A DNA stretch of 64,000 nt, taken from the NCBI RefSeq assembly GCF_000021745.1, contig NC_011666.1, forward strand, positions 124,001-188,000, in the 5' to 3' direction. How positions within the stretch are numbered: the stretch's first letter is position 1; every line of letters starts with the position of its first letter. The position numbers and the translations under genes were made by a program. Of this stretch, positions 18,460 to 27,819 are shown piece after piece. A model generated the notes under the pieces. That model did no database searches. It saw nothing but the letters and a program-made list of their open reading frames with translations, and was not told the origin of the DNA. The stretch comes from Methylocella silvestris BL2. GTDB lineage: Bacteria; Pseudomonadota; Alphaproteobacteria; Rhizobiales; Beijerinckiaceae.

Positions 18460-19713
18460 ATGAGCCAGGCTTTTGTTGCGCAAAACCTCAATTCCTATCG
18501 CACCGGCCCCGACGAGCGCGGCCATTTTGGCGTCTTTGGCGGCCGCTTCGTCGCCGAAACCCTGATGCCGCTGATTCTCGACCTCGAGCGTCACTATGAG
18601 GCCGCACGATCCGATCCCGCCTTCAAGGCCGAACTCGATAATCTCCTTACCCATTACGTCGGCCGGCCGAGCCCGCTCTATTATGCCGAGCGCATGACCG
18701 AGTTTTTTCGACGCAAAGCGGCCGACGCCGGAAGCGAGGGCGGCGCAAAAATCTACTTCAAGCGCGAGGATCTGAACCACACCGGCGCGCATAAGATCAA
18801 CAATGTGCTCGGGCAGATTCTGCTGGCGCGGCGCATGGGCAAGACGCGCATTATCGCCGAGACGGGCGCCGGCCAGCATGGCGTCGCGACCGCCACCGCC
18901 TGCGCGCGCTTCGGGCTCGATTGCGTCGTCTATATGGGATCGGTCGACGTCGAGCGGCAAAAGCCCAATGTGTTTCGCATGAAACTGCTCGGCGCCAAGG
19001 TCGTGCCGGTGGAATCGGGCGCGAGGACGCTGAAGGACGCCATGAACGAGGCGCTGCGCGACTGGGTCACCAATGTCGCCGATACTTTTTATTGCATCGG
19101 CACCGCGGCGGGGCCGCATCCCTATCCCGCGATGGTGCGCGATTTCCAATGCATCATCGGCGATGAGACGAGGCGTCAGATGCGCGAGGCCGAGGGCCGC
19201 CTGCCGGATTCCTTGCTGGCGTGCATCGGCGGCGGCTCGAACGCCATCGGCCTGTTTCACCCTTTCCTCGACGATCCGTCGGTTGAGATTTACGGGGTGG
19301 AGGCGGCGGGTTTTGGCCTTGATGACAAGCACGCCGCCTCGCTCGCGGGCGGGCGCCCCGGCGTGCTGCACGGCAATCGCACCTATCTCCTGATGAATGC
19401 GGACGGCCAGATCGAGGAAGGCCATTCGATCTCGGCCGGCCTCGACTATCCGGGCATCGGCCCCGAACATTCCTGGCTGAAGGAATCCGGCAGAGTGACC
19501 TATCTGTCCGCGACCGACGCGGAAGCGCTGGCCGCCTTCGAGCAATGCTCGAAGCTTGAGGGCATCATCCCGGCGCTGGAGCCGGCCCATGCGCTGGCCA
19601 AGGTCGGCGACATCGCGCCGTTGAAGCCGCAGGATCATCTGATGGTGGTGAATATTTCCGGCCGCGGGGACAAGGATATTTTCACCGTCGCCGAACACCT
19701 CGGCGGGATGTAA
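18460..19713 (+). CDS. trpB: Tryptophan synthase beta chain
   Basis: The ATG at 18460 gives 417 residues; a TTG 13 codons earlier is out of line with the family. The PLP lysine is Lys112 in [13 protein letters not shown]. The substrate loop [10 protein letters not shown] and the phosphate-binding GGGSNAIG are intact. It is a TrpB1-type chain and needs a TrpA partner, which normally is encoded next to it. Here trpB is followed 33 bases later by an opposing gene, so trpA must be elsewhere. Confidence 0.96.
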   Translation: MSQAFVAQNLNSYRTGPDERGHFGVFGGRFVAETLMPLILDLERHYEAARSDPAFKAELDNLLTHYVGRPSPLYYAERMTEFFRRKAADAGSEGGAKIYFKREDLNHTGAHKINNVLGQILLARRMGKTRIIAETGAGQHGVATATACARFGLDCVVYMGSVDVERQKPNVFRMKLLGAKVVPVESGARTLKDAMNEALRDWVTNVADTFYCIGTAAGPHPYPAMVRDFQCIIGDETRRQMREAEGRLPDSLLACIGGGSNAIGLFHPFLDDPSVEIYGVEAAGFGLDDKHAASLAGGRPGVLHGNRTYLLMNADGQIEEGHSISAGLDYPGIGPEHSWLKESGRVTYLSATDAEALAAFEQCSKLEGIIPALEPAHALAKVGDIAPLKPQDHLMVVNISGRGDKDIFTVAEHLGGM

Positions 19714-19746
19714 AGCGGGGCGGCGACGGAACGGAACTGTCGCGGG

Positions 19747-21018
19747 TTACTGTTGTGTGCGCGCAATCCTGTAGATGACGCCATTGTAGTCATCGGAGAC
19801 CAAAAGCGAGCCGTCCGGCAGCTCCGCCACATCCACAGGGCGGCCCCAATAGGAGCCGTCTTTTTCCAGCCAGCCTTCGGCGAAGACTCTTGCCTTGCCG
19901 GCGGTCCCGTCCGGTTTTACCGGCGTGAACATGATCCGCGCGCCGATCGGCGTCGTGCGGTTCCATGAGCCGTGCTGGGCGGAGAAAATCCCGCCCTTGT
20001 AGTCGGATGGAAACTGCGCGCCGCGATAAAAAATCATGCCGAGGTCGGCGGCGTGCGCATCCATTTCGACCTGGGGAAAAACCAATCCCGCGGGAGGCGC
20101 TTCATCCTTGTATTCGTCGGTCCGCACATGGCCGCCGCCATACCACGGAAAGCCAAAATTCTGGCCTTTCGCTGTTGCGCGGTTCAATTCGCCGGGCGGC
20201 CGGTCGTCGCCCATTTGATCGACCTGATTGTCGGTAAACCACAGCGTCTGGTCGGCGGGGTTGAAATCAAGGCCAACCGAATTGCGGATTCCATTTGCAA
20301 AAATCTCGCGCTCCGATCCATCCCGATTCATGCGGATGATGGCGCCGATGCCGAGCTTGACGAAATTGGCTTGCTTGTCTTTCGGCGGCACATTGTAAGG
20401 CTGGCCGAGCGAGACATAGAGCTTGCCGTCCGCGCCGACGCGGCAGACGCGCGTCGAGTGGTTCGTCGATTCAAATTGCGCGGGGATCAGTTTGCCCTGC
20501 GCGACGACCGTCTCCGCAGGCAGGAACGGGTCGTGATATCCCCATTCGGCGTTGGCGTAGGATAGGATACGGTTTTGTTCCGCAACGAACAACGTGCCGT
20601 CCGGCGCAAAACAAAGGCCGTGCGGCATCTTCATATTTGCCGAGGTGACGAACTCGGACACTTCGTCGGTGAATGTCTGCTCATGGCGGTAGGGCGCCAC
20701 AAAGATTTTTTCGTCCTTCGTGCCGATGAAAATCGCTTTGCCCTGCGGCCCGACCGCGATCGTGCGCGCGCCGGGCGCGACGGTAAAAACGCTGATCTCG
20801 AAGCCAGGCGGCAGCTTGATTTTGGCGAGATTCGGCTTGAGGCGCGCAGCGGCGGCGTGGCGGGCGGCCATCCCGGGGTCGAGAGGCATCTCCGGCGCTG
20901 CGGGCGTTGGCGCAGTCTCCTGCGCCCAAGCGGGACCAAGAACCAATCCAAACAGCGCCAGCGCGCCGAGCATCAACGTGCAGCCCCCGTTGCGGCGGGC
21001 GTTCTCCCTCAAGACCAT
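19747..21018 (-). CDS. Sorbosone dehydrogenase family protein (PQQ-type beta-propeller)
   Basis: A 423-residue exported protein. The signal peptide is CTLMLGALALFGLVLGPAWA, with a cut before QET near residue 33. The mature part has six-bladed glucose/sorbosone dehydrogenase features: KIKLPPGFEISVFT, MPHGLCFAPDGTLFVAE, GIRNSVGLDFNP, LWFTDN and AQHGSWNRTTPIGARI. Characterised relatives are PQQ- and calcium-dependent periplasmic sugar or aldose dehydrogenases, but many family members have no known substrate. It follows bioB by 16 bases on the same strand, so the two may be co-transcribed although no functional link is evident. Confidence 0.85.
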   Translation of the reverse strand: MVLRENARRNGGCTLMLGALALFGLVLGPAWAQETAPTPAAPEMPLDPGMAARHAAAARLKPNLAKIKLPPGFEISVFTVAPGARTIAVGPQGKAIFIGTKDEKIFVAPYRHEQTFTDEVSEFVTSANMKMPHGLCFAPDGTLFVAEQNRILSYANAEWGYHDPFLPAETVVAQGKLIPAQFESTNHSTRVCRVGADGKLYVSLGQPYNVPPKDKQANFVKLGIGAIIRMNRDGSEREIFANGIRNSVGLDFNPADQTLWFTDNQVDQMGDDRPPGELNRATAKGQNFGFPWYGGGHVRTDEYKDEAPPAGLVFPQVEMDAHAADLGMIFYRGAQFPSDYKGGIFSAQHGSWNRTTPIGARIMFTPVKPDGTAGKARVFAEGWLEKDGSYWGRPVDVAELPDGSLLVSDDYNGVIYRIARTQQ

Positions 21019-21034
21019 TTTGGCGGCTCTTCTT

Positions 21035-22027
21035 TTAATCCGTCGGCAGGGCGTCTTTCAGCTGGCATTGCGGCGCCAGCGCGGCGAAGAGGGCGTCGTC
21101 ATCGGTTTCGCCGACATTCGGCGTCGTCAACAGCTGCTCGCCATAAAAAATCGAATTCGCGCCGGCCACCATGCACAGAACCTGCGCCTCGCGGTTCAGC
21201 ACGGAGCGGCCGGCCGAAAGCCGCACGCGGGAGGCCGGCAGCACGATGCGCGTGACCGCAATCATGCGCACGAATTCCAGCGGATCGATCCGTTCGCGCT
21301 CGCCCAGCGGCGTGCCTTCGACGGGCACCAGCGCATTGATCGGCACGCTTTCGGGATGCGGATCAAAGCGCGCCAGCGTCTGCAGCATCGCGGCGCGGTC
21401 GGCGACGCTCTCGCCCATGCCGACAATGCCGCCGCAGCACATTTCGATGCCGGCGCCGCGCACGGCCTTCAGCGTATCGAGCCGGTCGTCATAGCTGCGG
21501 GTCGTTACGATCTTGTCGTAATAGTCGGGGCCGGTGTCGAGGTTGTGATTATAGGCCGTGAGGCCGGCTTCCTTAAGCCGCCCGGCCTGCGCCGCATTGA
21601 GCATGCCGAGCGTGACGCAGGCCTCCAGCCCGAGTTCGCGCACGCCGCGCACCATCTCGATCACCGAATCGAATTCGCGGCCGTCGCGCACGCTGCGCCA
21701 GGCCGCGCCCATGCAGAAACGGTCTGCGCCCGCCGCCTTCGCGCGCGCCGCGATCTCAAGGACTTCATCCGGCTTCATCATATGGATGCGGTCGAGATGC
21801 ACTTCCTTGTGATGCGCCGATTGCGGACAATAGCCGCAATTTTCCGGGCAGCCGCCGGTCTTGATGCTGAGGAGGCTCGCCTTCTGCACGTCGTTGACGT
21901 CATGAAATTCGCGATGGATCGCATTCGCCCGCGCGATCAGCTCCAGCAGCGGCGATTTATAGATCTCGATAATTTCGCTGAGAGTCCAATCATGCCGGGT
22001 GAACGGGTCGGCGGCCTGATGTGTCAT
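21035..22027 (-). CDS. bioB: Biotin synthase
   Basis: A 330-residue radical-SAM enzyme that inserts sulfur into dethiobiotin. The ATG at 22027 is chosen because GGAAAG lies just upstream; an open frame to 22105 would add 26 atypical residues. The radical SAM cluster is Cys60, Cys64 and Cys67 (CPENCGYC). The second [2Fe-2S] site is represented by RFCMGAAWR, a CVTLGML segment and [23 protein letters not shown] carries the Arg ligand context. No other bio genes are nearby. Confidence 0.94.
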
Positions 22028-22259
22028 GCGTTCGCTTTCCGGAGTGCGTTTTCGGCTGTGCGCCGGCTCGCCGCCGCGATGGGAAGCGACGGGATCTGTG
22101 CTCAAGGCTATAGGAATGAAAGCGCAGCTTCAACCCGAGCCGGGGCGGCGGGGCGCCGTCTTTACGCGCGCGGAGCCTTGCGAAACGCGGGCGCATGAGC
22201 ATCTTTAGGGCGACCGGCGCGCCGCCTATCGGGACCGCCGCGAAATTGAAAGGACGTCC

Positions 22260-22454
22260 ATGCGCCTGCTGATCGCAGTTTTCCTGCCTTGGCTTTTGTT
22301 CTTCACCATTGGACGGCCGGTCGCCGGCGTGATCTGCCTGATTTTGCAGATTACCCTGATCGGATGGATTCCGGCGGCGCTTTGGGCGGTCTATGCGCTG
22401 AGCCAGTTCAAAACGGATGAGAAAATCGGCCGCGCGCTCGGCCCACGCCGCTAG
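22260..22454 (+). CDS. YqaE/Pmp3 family small membrane protein
   Basis: A 64-residue protein with two closely spaced membrane helices (LIAVFLPWLLFFTIGRPVAG, then ICLILQITLIGWIPAALWAV). The pattern F-LPPL-VF---G and the second helix ending in WIPAALWAVYAL match the Pmp3/YqaE family. Its members affect membrane potential and salt tolerance in yeast and plants; the bacterial role is poorly known. It is 57 bases upstream of a CysZ/EI24-like gene on the same strand. Confidence 0.75.
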   Translation: MRLLIAVFLPWLLFFTIGRPVAGVICLILQITLIGWIPAALWAVYALSQFKTDEKIGRALGPRR

Positions 22455-22511
22455 GGCCTTTTGAGGTCGCGCCAGACTTGATCCTAAAATGGCTCAAGCG
22501 CGGCGCCGCTC

Positions 22512-23234
22512 ATGTCCAGTAAAATCGAAGGGACAAATGTGTTCGACGCCGCTGTCGCCGCCGCCGGCCAGATCTTTACGCCGCCGTTTCGCGGCGTTCT
22601 TTGGAAAACGCTCGGCCTTACGCTCGCGCTGCTGGCGCTGGTCTGGATCGGCCTCGAAAAGCTGATCATCGCCGGCCTGGCGCTGCCGTCGATGGCGGCC
22701 TATCCGTGGGTTGCGACGGCGCTGTCGTTTGTCGGCGGCGTCGGACTTTTCATTGGCCTCGCTTTTCTGGTGACGCCGGTTTCTTTCCTCGTCGCCGGCT
22801 TTTTCTTCGACGACCTTGCCGAACATGTCGAGGCGGGGCTCGATCCGAAAGATATCGGCCGCCCAATGCCGGTCGGGCTCGCGACGCGCGTCGCGGTGGA
22901 ATTCGCCGCGGTCGCGCTCGCCGTCAATCTCGTGGCGCTGCTGCTGCTTTTCGCTCCGGGGGTTAATCTTGTCGCGTTTTTCGGGGCCAACGCCTATCTG
23001 CTCGGCCGCGGCTATTTCGAACTTGCCGCGCTGCGCTATCTGCCCCCGGCGGAAGTCGCCCGCCTGCGCAAGGCGAACGCCGCGCAGCTGTTCGGCGCGG
23101 GCCTCGTCATGGCGGCCATGCTCGCGGTTCCGGTTCTCAATCTGCTGACGCCGCTCTTTGGCGCCGCCTTCATGGCGCGGATCGCCGCGGCGATCCGGCG
23201 AGCGAGACCCGCGACGCCGCCTTATCAGACTTAG
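22512..23234 (+). CDS. EI24/CysZ-like membrane protein
   Basis: A 240-residue integral membrane protein of the EI24 domain family. Hydrophobic segments lie at about 34-58, 66-95, 132-155 and 195-220. The amphipathic FFFDDLAEHVEAG segment and GANAYLLGRGYFELAALRYLP are family hallmarks. Enterobacterial CysZ takes up sulfate; the alphaproteobacterial branch is untested. cysK and metY occur 33 kb away but with no link. It is convergent with the NDUFA9-like gene, one base apart. Confidence 0.75.
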   Translation: MSSKIEGTNVFDAAVAAAGQIFTPPFRGVLWKTLGLTLALLALVWIGLEKLIIAGLALPSMAAYPWVATALSFVGGVGLFIGLAFLVTPVSFLVAGFFFDDLAEHVEAGLDPKDIGRPMPVGLATRVAVEFAAVALAVNLVALLLLFAPGVNLVAFFGANAYLLGRGYFELAALRYLPPAEVARLRKANAAQLFGAGLVMAAMLAVPVLNLLTPLFGAAFMARIAAAIRRARPATPPYQT

Positions 23235-23235
23235 A

Positions 23236-24243
23236 TCAGGCCATGCGGCGGTCGGCGTATTGTCCGGTCGCGCGGTAGCGGGTCAAATAGGTGGGCGTGA
23301 AGGCCTCGAAGGATTCCGGCGCCAGGCCAAGGCCCTGCAATGTCCGTCCCTCGACGATTGCGGCTTTCGAGACGACATTGTCGTGTTTCAAAAGCTCGAC
23401 CTGATCCCGGGTGATCTCGAACATTTTGGGCAGCAGGCCGAGCGACAGTTTTGAGAGAACTTCCGTCACGCCGCCGACGCTTCTGGCCTGATCGAAGGAC
23501 AGCGTCACGAGCCGCCGCTTGCGTTCGGTCACCTTTAAGACGAACTCCATGATTCGGCGCATGGTCGCGACTTCCGGCCCGCCGAGCTCGTAGATGGCGC
23601 CGGGCTTTGCCTTGCCGTCGAGCGCAAGCGCCGCGGCGCGGGCGACATCGCCGACGAACACCGGCTGCAGCTTGGTTTCGCCGCCGCCGATCAGCGGCAG
23701 AACGGGCATGAAGCGGGCCATGGCGGCGAAGCGATTAAAGAATTCATCCTCTGGGCCAAACACGACGGAGGGGCGCAAAATGACCGCGCCGGGGAAGGCC
23801 GCGGCGACGAGCGCCTCGCCTTGGGCCTTGGTCTTCGCATAGGCGGAGGCGCTGGCGTCATCAGCGCCGATCGCCGAGATTTGCACGAAGGATTTCACGC
23901 CCGCCGCCTTTGCCGCCTTGGCGATGGCCTCGGCGCCCGAGGCGTGGATCGCGTCAAACGTCTGCTCGCCCGCGGGGCTCAAAATGCCGACGCAATTGAC
24001 CGCGGCGTCCGCGCCGCGCAGGGCGCGCTCAATCGAGTCGGGATAGCGCAGATTGGCCTGCACGGCGTGGATCTGGCCGACGTTTCCCAGCGGCTGCAAA
24101 TGGAACGCAAGATCGGGCCGACGCGACGCCACGCGGACGCGCCAGCCGTCCTTGGCCAGCGCGCGAACGACGTGCCGGCCAATGAAGCCCGAGCCGCCGA
24201 ATACGACTGCAAGCCGTTTCGTCCTGATCAGCTGATCCGCCAT
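23236..24243 (-). CDS. Complex I NDUFA9-like NAD(P)-binding protein
   Basis: A 335-residue atypical SDR/epimerase-like protein. The nucleotide motif VFGGSGFIGRHVVRAL is at residues 14-29. The rest follows the NDUFA9 pattern: YPDSIERALRGADAAVNCVGIL, FVQISAIGADDASASAYAKTKAQGE and VILRPSVVFGPEDEFFNRFA. It keeps YAKTK rather than a full catalytic triad. The mitochondrial homologue is an accessory subunit of complex I; in alphaproteobacteria the family may act as a redox or lipid-related accessory protein. No nuo gene is nearby. Confidence 0.85.
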   Translation of the reverse strand: MADQLIRTKRLAVVFGGSGFIGRHVVRALAKDGWRVRVASRRPDLAFHLQPLGNVGQIHAVQANLRYPDSIERALRGADAAVNCVGILSPAGEQTFDAIHASGAEAIAKAAKAAGVKSFVQISAIGADDASASAYAKTKAQGEALVAAAFPGAVILRPSVVFGPEDEFFNRFAAMARFMPVLPLIGGGETKLQPVFVGDVARAAALALDGKAKPGAIYELGGPEVATMRRIMEFVLKVTERKRRLVTLSFDQARSVGGVTEVLSKLSLGLLPKMFEITRDQVELLKHDNVVSKAAIVEGRTLQGLGLAPESFEAFTPTYLTRYRATGQYADRRMA

Positions 24244-24445
24244 GGTTTTCGTCCTCGCCGCGGGAGGTCGATGCGCTCCCGCGCCGTTTTAAGCGCCAAG
24301 CCCGCGCCTGTACAGGCCTGAGAGGAGCCGTCAACAGCGGTTTGATGCGTTCGCGGACGAGAGCCAAAACCCATGCAGCTTTTTGCCGCCGGGCGCTGGC
24401 GCCGATTGACAATACGGAACCGGCCTGCGTATCAGAGCGGCAAGT

Positions 24446-24530
24446 GCCCTGGTGGCGGAATTGGTAGACGCGCTGGTTTCAGGTACCAGTGGTGAAAGCC
24501 GTGGAGGTTCGAGTCCTCTCCAGGGCACCA
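24446..24530 (+). tRNA. tRNA-Leu (anticodon CAG)
   Basis: An 85-base tRNA gene. The acceptor arm GCCCTGG (24446-24452) pairs with CCAGGGC, followed by an encoded ACCA. The anticodon stem CTGGT/ACCAG encloses the loop TTCAGGT, so the anticodon is CAG. A long variable arm and the T-arm GGTTCGAGTCC follow, as expected for a class II tRNA-Leu. A T-rich stretch at 24534-24548 after it may end transcription. tRNA-Leu genes are common integration sites, and the DNA just downstream is lower in GC. Confidence 0.97.
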
Positions 24531-24776
24531 AGTCTTTTGGTGTTTTTCCGCAAGTTTTCAAGGCCTTAGGTCTCCCGCAGCGGCCCAGCCAGTGATACGT
24601 TGGGGGATACATCTGTGGCTTTGACTGTCCTTGACGACGGCTATTTTTGGCTGACAGCGTTGCCTGATCGTTGCGCCAGACTTCAGCTCGCGGCGGAAAG
24701 CCTCCTTGTCATGGACCAAATGTGAATTTGATCGGATATTACGTTCGAATATACATAAAATGTCTGTGGGACTTTA

Positions 24777-25217
24777 ATGACCATTGCAATTAGAATTATT
24801 GGAATCGTTGCTGGGGGTTTTTTCTGCGCTGCGTGCGTTACTACGCAAGAAATGCCTCTTGCACCGAATGTAATTCGTCTAGACACTCAGGCGTCCGGGC
24901 TTTTATTTGTTGGGCAGGCTCCAGCTCAAACGATGCGCCGTGCCGCCGAGTTAACGTTGCAGAATGGCTATTCCCACTTTCGATTCGATCAGGCGCAGGT
25001 CGGCCAAGCTTCTGAATACGCAGGGACCTATAGTTCGGGAGACGCGACGGTCTCAGGGGGCCAGAACTTCGCTACGGTCAACGGGAGTGGATTCTCCACG
25101 CCTCTATACCGTCGAACAGCCAGCGTTGGCGTTACTATGACCATGTTCCATGCTAACGAATCCGGCGCGCAGGGGGCGTTTGACGCCGCGCAAGTCCTCA
25201 AGCAATACAAGGGTTGA
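24777..25217 (+). CDS. Lower-GC lipoprotein of unknown function
   Basis: A 146-residue predicted lipoprotein. A hydrophobic signal (IIGIVAGGFFCAAC) ends in a lipobox with Cys20 in CAAC. The mature part contains TMRRAAELTLQNGYSHFRF, a motif seen in small lipoproteins of the CC0125/CC1285 type, then a Ser/Gly-rich stretch and a strand RTASVGVTMTMF. The relationship is tentative. Codon use and base composition are visibly less GC-rich than in the flanking genes, and the gene sits 250 bases after tRNA-Leu, so horizontal gain is likely. Confidence 0.6.
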   Translation: MTIAIRIIGIVAGGFFCAACVTTQEMPLAPNVIRLDTQASGLLFVGQAPAQTMRRAAELTLQNGYSHFRFDQAQVGQASEYAGTYSSGDATVSGGQNFATVNGSGFSTPLYRRTASVGVTMTMFHANESGAQGAFDAAQVLKQYKG

Positions 25218-25631
25218 ACCGGTGCATAGACGGCAGGCGGCCGGCAACGCCAGGTATTCCCGTCCCCCGTTGCTTCCCTGCTCCGCTTGAGCGCAAAGCC
25301 GTCGCAAATACGCTCTTAAGTTTCGTGCTTTGGTGTTATTGGGCGCTGCGGCAGGTCGATGCCCGCCTCTAACCCTTCGTGCAGCAACAAATTCGGCGCC
25401 GACAGCTTGGTCTGCGCTGCGCCCCAGCGCCACTGCCAGTTAGTTTGTCTACAAAGGCTTGATGTTGCGATGCAGCGCGCGCGCCATGCGTTTCCCTTGA
25501 TCCTTTGCGCTCCATCCGTTCTCGCTTCTAAAGATCGAAGAAGCGTTGCCAAATCTCGCGCGCAGATGCACTCTTGGAGCGGAGCGCCGCCACGAAGCGG
25601 CGCCGGGGAGAGACGTTATTTCGAGGGCGCC
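25218..25631. other. Intergenic region without a supported gene
   Basis: About 410 bases between the low-GC lipoprotein and the DUF2189 gene. A frame in line with the downstream gene runs through 25359-25631 but has no plausible start or protein-like composition. I see no hairpin with a T run and no tRNA remnant that would mark an attachment site. Confidence 0.4.
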
Positions 25632-26438
25632 ATGAGCGAGAGAATTCCCATTGACGCGACGCATACGGCGCGCGACTCCACAGGGGCGGCCTTGATTGTC
25701 CGCCCGATCTCGACCGATGACGTCTATGACGCGCTGAGGCAGGGATGGGGCGATTTCCAAAACGCGCCAGTTTACGGCCTCGTCTTCGGCGCGATTTTCG
25801 CCCTCGGCGGGATCGCGATCGCCGCCTGGGCGTATGAACGCGGCCTCAGCTATCTTATGTATCCCGCCATCATCGGCTTCGCGATGATCGGCCCCTTTGC
25901 CGCCGTCGGTCTCTATGAGGTCAGCCGGCTGAAGGAACGGGGCGAGCGTCCGTCCTGGGGCGCGATCGCCCGCACGCTGGTCGCGCAGGGCGGCGCCGAA
26001 CTCGCCTGGATGGCGTTCGTGACGCTGTTTGTCTTCATGGCGTGGATGTATGCCGCGCAGATGCTTGTCGCCATCTTCTTTGGCCTGCGCGCGTTCTCGA
26101 CGCTGACGGGGTTTCTCGGTCTGGTTGTAACGACGCCTGAAGGCTGGCTCTTCCTCATCGTCGGCAATTTGCTCGGCGCGGCGGCGCTGTTCGCCGTGTT
26201 TTCGCTGACGGTCATATCCGTCCCGCTGCTGCTCGACCGCGAGGTGGATTTCGTCACCGCGATGATCACCAGTCTGCGCGCAGTCGCTGCAAGCCCGGCG
26301 CCCATGCTGATCTGGGCGGGAATCGTTTTCGCGACGCTTTTCGTCGCCGCGCTGCCATTCTTTCTCGGTCTGCTGGTCGCCGTCCCGGTGCTCAGCTTCG
26401 CCACCTGGAGGCTTTATCGCAAGATCGTCGCCGCCTGA
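25632..26438 (+). CDS. DUF2189 domain-containing membrane protein
   Basis: From ATG 25632 the product has 268 residues; upstream in-frame sequence is not protein-like. After a short polar N-terminus it has six probable membrane helices between about 45 and 262. The conserved DUF2189 start is visible (VRPISTDDVYDALRQGWGDF), as is LKERGERPSWG in the first cytoplasmic loop. The function of the family is unknown. Confidence 0.82.
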   Translation: MSERIPIDATHTARDSTGAALIVRPISTDDVYDALRQGWGDFQNAPVYGLVFGAIFALGGIAIAAWAYERGLSYLMYPAIIGFAMIGPFAAVGLYEVSRLKERGERPSWGAIARTLVAQGGAELAWMAFVTLFVFMAWMYAAQMLVAIFFGLRAFSTLTGFLGLVVTTPEGWLFLIVGNLLGAAALFAVFSLTVISVPLLLDREVDFVTAMITSLRAVAASPAPMLIWAGIVFATLFVAALPFFLGLLVAVPVLSFATWRLYRKIVAA

Positions 26439-26452
26439 ACGCCGATTGAATG

Positions 26453-26478
26453 AAAAAGAGCGCCTCAAAGGGCGCTCT
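26453..26478 (-). terminator. Intrinsic terminator after the DUF1236 gene
   Basis: Arms 26457-26464 (AGAGCGCC) and 26471-26478 are perfectly complementary with a six-base loop. Read on the minus strand the hairpin is followed by TTTTTC. It lies 13 bases past the stop of the minus-strand DUF1236 gene and could also serve the convergent DUF2189 gene. Confidence 0.85.
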
Positions 26479-26491
26479 CGTCGCTTCCAAC

Positions 26492-26920
26492 CTAATCGAT
26501 GACTTGCACGATGCGGCGTGTCTGCGGATCGACGATCACAGCATGGTCGTTCACCACGGTGTAACGATAGCGCGGATCGACGCCATATTCCTTCGGAACC
26601 GGATAATAGGTCACTCCGCTCAAGGGCAGCCTTTCGCCCGGCTGAAGCTGGCGGTCAAAGCGGAAGCTGGAGCGGTGTTCGCGCAGCGCGTAGTCGCGAA
26701 ATTGCGGCGCCTGATCGAGGCCAAGAACGCCTGTCGCGGCTCCCGTCGCGCCGCCGACTACTCCGCCGACGACGCCGCCAATGGGGCCTCCGAGGGCGTC
26801 GCCTTGCGCCGCGCCGCGTTGGGCGCCGCCTTGCGCGCCGCCGACAAGACCTTGCGCCTGCAAGGCGGCCGGGGTCGCGATCAACGCCGCCACGACGGCG
26901 ATCCCAAACTTTCTCTGCAT
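26492..26920 (-). CDS. DUF1236 domain-containing secreted protein
   Basis: A 142-residue exported protein. The signal peptide is KFGIAVVAALIATPAALQAQ. A glycine-rich middle (residues about 25-68, repeats such as GGVVGGVVGGATGAATG) could pack in or against a membrane. The C-terminal DUF1236 part (LPLSGVTYYPVPKEYGVDP, then YTVVNDHAVIVDPQTRRIVQ) is clear. The family is frequent in Rhizobiales and is without a known role. Confidence 0.82.
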   Translation of the reverse strand: MQRKFGIAVVAALIATPAALQAQGLVGGAQGGAQRGAAQGDALGGPIGGVVGGVVGGATGAATGVLGLDQAPQFRDYALREHRSSFRFDRQLQPGERLPLSGVTYYPVPKEYGVDPRYRYTVVNDHAVIVDPQTRRIVQVID

Positions 26921-27099
26921 GTTGGTCTCCCACCCTGTTCGGATTTCGGCGGCCTAACGCCCCCGAGCACTGCGGGTTCCGGCAAAAAGTCGGGAGCGGA
27001 GGGCGCGGCGCTTGCTTCGAACGCCGCGGAATGCTAGGCGCCCCGGATGCAGAACCTTCACGCCACGCCAAAAATCCCATCGCTAAAAAGCCTCCGCCC

Positions 27100-27714
27100 A
27101 TGACGATCCGCCTACACAAGGGCGATCTCCCGGAGGGCGAGGCGTTTTCCGGCGCCGTTGCGATCGACACCGAGACGATGGGTCTCGTGCCCGGCCGCGA
27201 TCGGCTTTGCCTCGTTCAATTGTCGCGCGGAGACGGCTCGGCTGATCTTGTCCAGATCGCGCCGGCTCAGACCGCTGCGCCCAATCTGACGCGCCTGCTC
27301 GCGGACCCAGCGGTCGAGAAACTGTTCCATTTCGCAAGGTTCGACATCGCTGTCCTCTACAAAACCTTCGGCGTGATGACCGGGCCGATCTATTGCACCA
27401 AGATCGCCTCGAAACTAGCGCGGACCTATACGGACCGGCACGGCCTCAAGGATCTGGCGCGGGAGCTGCTCGGAATCGAACTGTCGAAACAGCAGCAATC
27501 TTCGGATTGGGGCGGCGACATTTTGTCCGAGGCGCAGCTTGCCTATGCGGCGTCGGACGTTTTGCATCTGCATGCCTTGCGAACGAAGCTTGACGCCATG
27601 CTCGAGCGAGAGGGGCGCAGGGCGCTCGCCGAGGCGTCATTCGCCTTTTTGCCGACCCGGGCGAAGCTCGATTTGATGGGCTGGGGCGATTCGGATATTT
27701 TTTCGCACCAATGA
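27100..27714 (+). CDS. RNase D-like 3'-5' exonuclease
   Basis: The ATG at 27100 gives 204 residues. It has the DEDD exonuclease core: Exo I AIDTETMG (Asp and Glu), Exo II FHFARFDIAVL and Exo III YAASDVLHLH. It lacks the HRDC domains of full RNase D, so it is the short single-domain form common in alphaproteobacteria. It probably trims RNA 3' ends. It lies upstream of the lpt genes on the same strand, 105 bases before lptC. Confidence 0.87.
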   Translation: MTIRLHKGDLPEGEAFSGAVAIDTETMGLVPGRDRLCLVQLSRGDGSADLVQIAPAQTAAPNLTRLLADPAVEKLFHFARFDIAVLYKTFGVMTGPIYCTKIASKLARTYTDRHGLKDLARELLGIELSKQQQSSDWGGDILSEAQLAYAASDVLHLHALRTKLDAMLEREGRRALAEASFAFLPTRAKLDLMGWGDSDIFSHQ

Positions 27715-27819
27715 GCCCAAAATTTACCTCGCCTTGACTTCGCCTTGCTTGCTTGCTGTCTGAGGGAAGGCCCTTTCCGCGGGCCGCGCCCCGCGGACCT
27801 TTGGAACGAAGCATTTCGA

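Noticed and set aside
24331..24612. 93-residue minus-strand ORF across tRNA-Leu
   Set aside because: It is the antisense translation of the tRNA gene (the WRGLEPPRLSP pattern is a known artefact) and not a protein.
24610..24730. Possible integrase or transposase fragment after tRNA-Leu
   Set aside because: Short open stretches exist on both strands, but none carries a motif I can identify, so no mobile element is claimed.
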